NCBI GenBank assembly: GCA_965365345.1 | Contig: CBDUBH010000039.1 | Span: 1 to 32,930, forward strand | From: CBDUBH01 sp965365345 | Lineage (GTDB): Bacteria; Bacteroidota; Ignavibacteria; Ignavibacteriales; SURF-24 | DNA: 32,930 nt | Reading direction: 5' to 3' | Shown: one piece after another, positions 31,857-32,930 of the stretch | How positions within the stretch are numbered: the first letter of the stretch is position 1 | How the letters are laid out: the number at the start of each line of letters is the position of its first letter | The notes under the pieces: generated by a model | Database searches by the model: none | Seen by the model: the letters and a program-made list of their open reading frames with translations, nothing else | Told to the model about the DNA's origin: nothing | Position numbers and translations under genes: made by a program

Positions 31857-32930
31857 ATGGTAAAAGAGATTATAGTAAGTTCCTCTGCTTCGCAAACCCG
31901 CGTAGCAATTACGGAAGATGGAAATTTAGTAGATTTTTTTATTGAGCATCCTGAAAAACGCAGGATGGTTGGGGATATTTATCTTGGTAAAGTTGCAAGA
32001 GTAAAACCGGGAATAAAAGCGGCTTTCGTTGATATCGGGATGAAACACGATGCATTTTTACATTTTTCGGATATCGGCACGCGTCACGAGGGTTTACAGG
32101 GAATGTTAAATGATGAGGAAGATGCGGAAATTGAAGAAATTGAAGATGAAACCGATGGTCAATCAAAATCAAATTATAAAGAACCCCAAGCAGAAAAAGA
32201 AAACATAATTCCAAGACTTCACAAAGGTCAGGAAATTATAGTTCAAATTACAAAAGAGCCGATTGGAAATAAAGGCGTAAGAGTAACTTCTTCAATTTCG
32301 CTTCCGGGTAGATTTTGCGTATTGCTGCCTTTCGATAACAAAATCGGAATTTCAAAAAAAATTGCGGATTTCAGAGAAAGAAAAAGATTAAGATCAATTG
32401 CAAGAAGTATTTTGCCTGATAATTGCGGATTGATAATTCGTACAGCCGCAAAAGATCAGGCGGAAAATTCACTTTCGGCGGATCTTAAATATTTGGTTAG
32501 CACTTGGGAAGAAATTCAAGCGGCATTACGTAACGAAAAACCGCCGGCACTTGTTTCTCAGGATCTTAACACAACTTCAAGTGTAATTCGTGATCTTTTT
32601 ACTCCTGATGTGGCAAAGATCTTTGTTGATTCAAAAAAACTTTATAAGCAGATCAGAAATTACATAATGCTTATTCAGCCGGAATGGGCAGATAAAGTTG
32701 AACTTTACAAAGAGCGCCAACCGATTTTTGAAGCATTCAAAATTGAAGAGCAAATAAAAAGTTTGATGGGAAGAAAAGTTTCACTTCCCAGCGGCGGCTA
32801 TATAATTATCGAACACACCGAAGCAATGGTTGTGGTTGATGTTAACAGCGGAAGATATGCAGCAAAAAAAGAACAAGAATTAAATTCGCTTAAAACCGAT
32901 CTTGAAGCGGCTCGCGAAGTTGCGCGCCAA
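31857..32930 (+). CDS. rng: Ribonuclease E/G family endoribonuclease (3' truncated by window edge)
   Basis: 358 codons are open to the last base. The family cleaves single-stranded RNA during rRNA maturation and mRNA decay. Seen in order are the N-terminal VGDIYLGKVARVKPGIKAAFVDIG (S1 domain with AFLHFSDI), GNKGVRVTSSISLPGRF, IIRTAAKDQ, the YKERQPIFEAFKIEEQI segment, SGGYIIIEHTEAMVVVDVNSGR with one catalytic Asp, and LEAAREVARQ at the cut end. The second catalytic Asp and the zinc-link cysteines lie beyond the window. An acidic insertion (NDEEDAEIEEIEDETDG) sits within the S1 domain. Length past the edge is needed to tell RNase G from RNase E. Confidence 0.93.
   Translation, partial: MVKEIIVSSSASQTRVAITEDGNLVDFFIEHPEKRRMVGDIYLGKVARVKPGIKAAFVDIGMKHDAFLHFSDIGTRHEGLQGMLNDEEDAEIEEIEDETDGQSKSNYKEPQAEKENIIPRLHKGQEIIVQITKEPIGNKGVRVTSSISLPGRFCVLLPFDNKIGISKKIADFRERKRLRSIARSILPDNCGLIIRTAAKDQAENSLSADLKYLVSTWEEIQAALRNEKPPALVSQDLNTTSSVIRDLFTPDVAKIFVDSKKLYKQIRNYIMLIQPEWADKVELYKERQPIFEAFKIEEQIKSLMGRKVSLPSGGYIIIEHTEAMVVVDVNSGRYAAKKEQELNSLKTDLEAAREVARQ

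Overview
The window looks like chromosomal DNA from a low-GC member of the Bacteroidota/Ignavibacteria lineage. This is inferred from the AT-rich sequence, the sparse Shine-Dalgarno sites, and two secreted peptidases that end in type IX secretion sorting domains of the NYPNPFNP type common in Ignavibacteria. There are no rRNA or tRNA genes, no CRISPR array, no phage and no classical insertion sequence.

Region 1 (1-6364) encodes pyruvate dehydrogenase: a homodimeric-type E1 cut by the left edge, a two-lipoyl-domain E2 and the E3 dihydrolipoyl dehydrogenase. A small four-helix-bundle (23S rRNA intervening-sequence-type) gene sits between E2 and E3. It is bracketed by 42-bp inverted repeats built from a 7-bp CAGTT-NN unit. 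This looks like a compact mobile or formerly mobile cassette and is the most interesting object in the window. The E1-E2 gap carries dispersed inverted-repeat elements and a tandem 34-bp duplication.

Region 2 (6365-13879) starts with a repeat-rich gap. Then come a glycosyltransferase with two GT-A-like halves and a DUF4922/GalT-HIT-like putative phosphorylase or nucleotidyltransferase. Convergent to them, on the minus strand, are a secreted GH13 pullulanase-type debranching enzyme and a secreted M1 aminopeptidase with a type IX sorting tail. The GT2 gene ends inside a dispersed repeat.

Region 3 (14047-18003) is a tight four-gene plus-strand operon: a tandem universal stress protein, a CPA2 cation/proton antiporter fused to a PTS EIIA domain, an exported DUF1028 protein and an OsmC-like protein. 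A conserved small protein of unknown function (minus strand) and a secreted M14 carboxypeptidase follow.

Region 4 (21355-30671) is the classical translation/RNA operon: rimP-nusA-infB-rbfA-truB-ribF-rpsO-pnp. A terminator-like hairpin lies between a candidate promoter and rimP and may be an attenuator. A strong terminator follows pnp. The window ends with a dusB-type tRNA-dihydrouridine synthase and an RNase E/G gene cut by the right edge.
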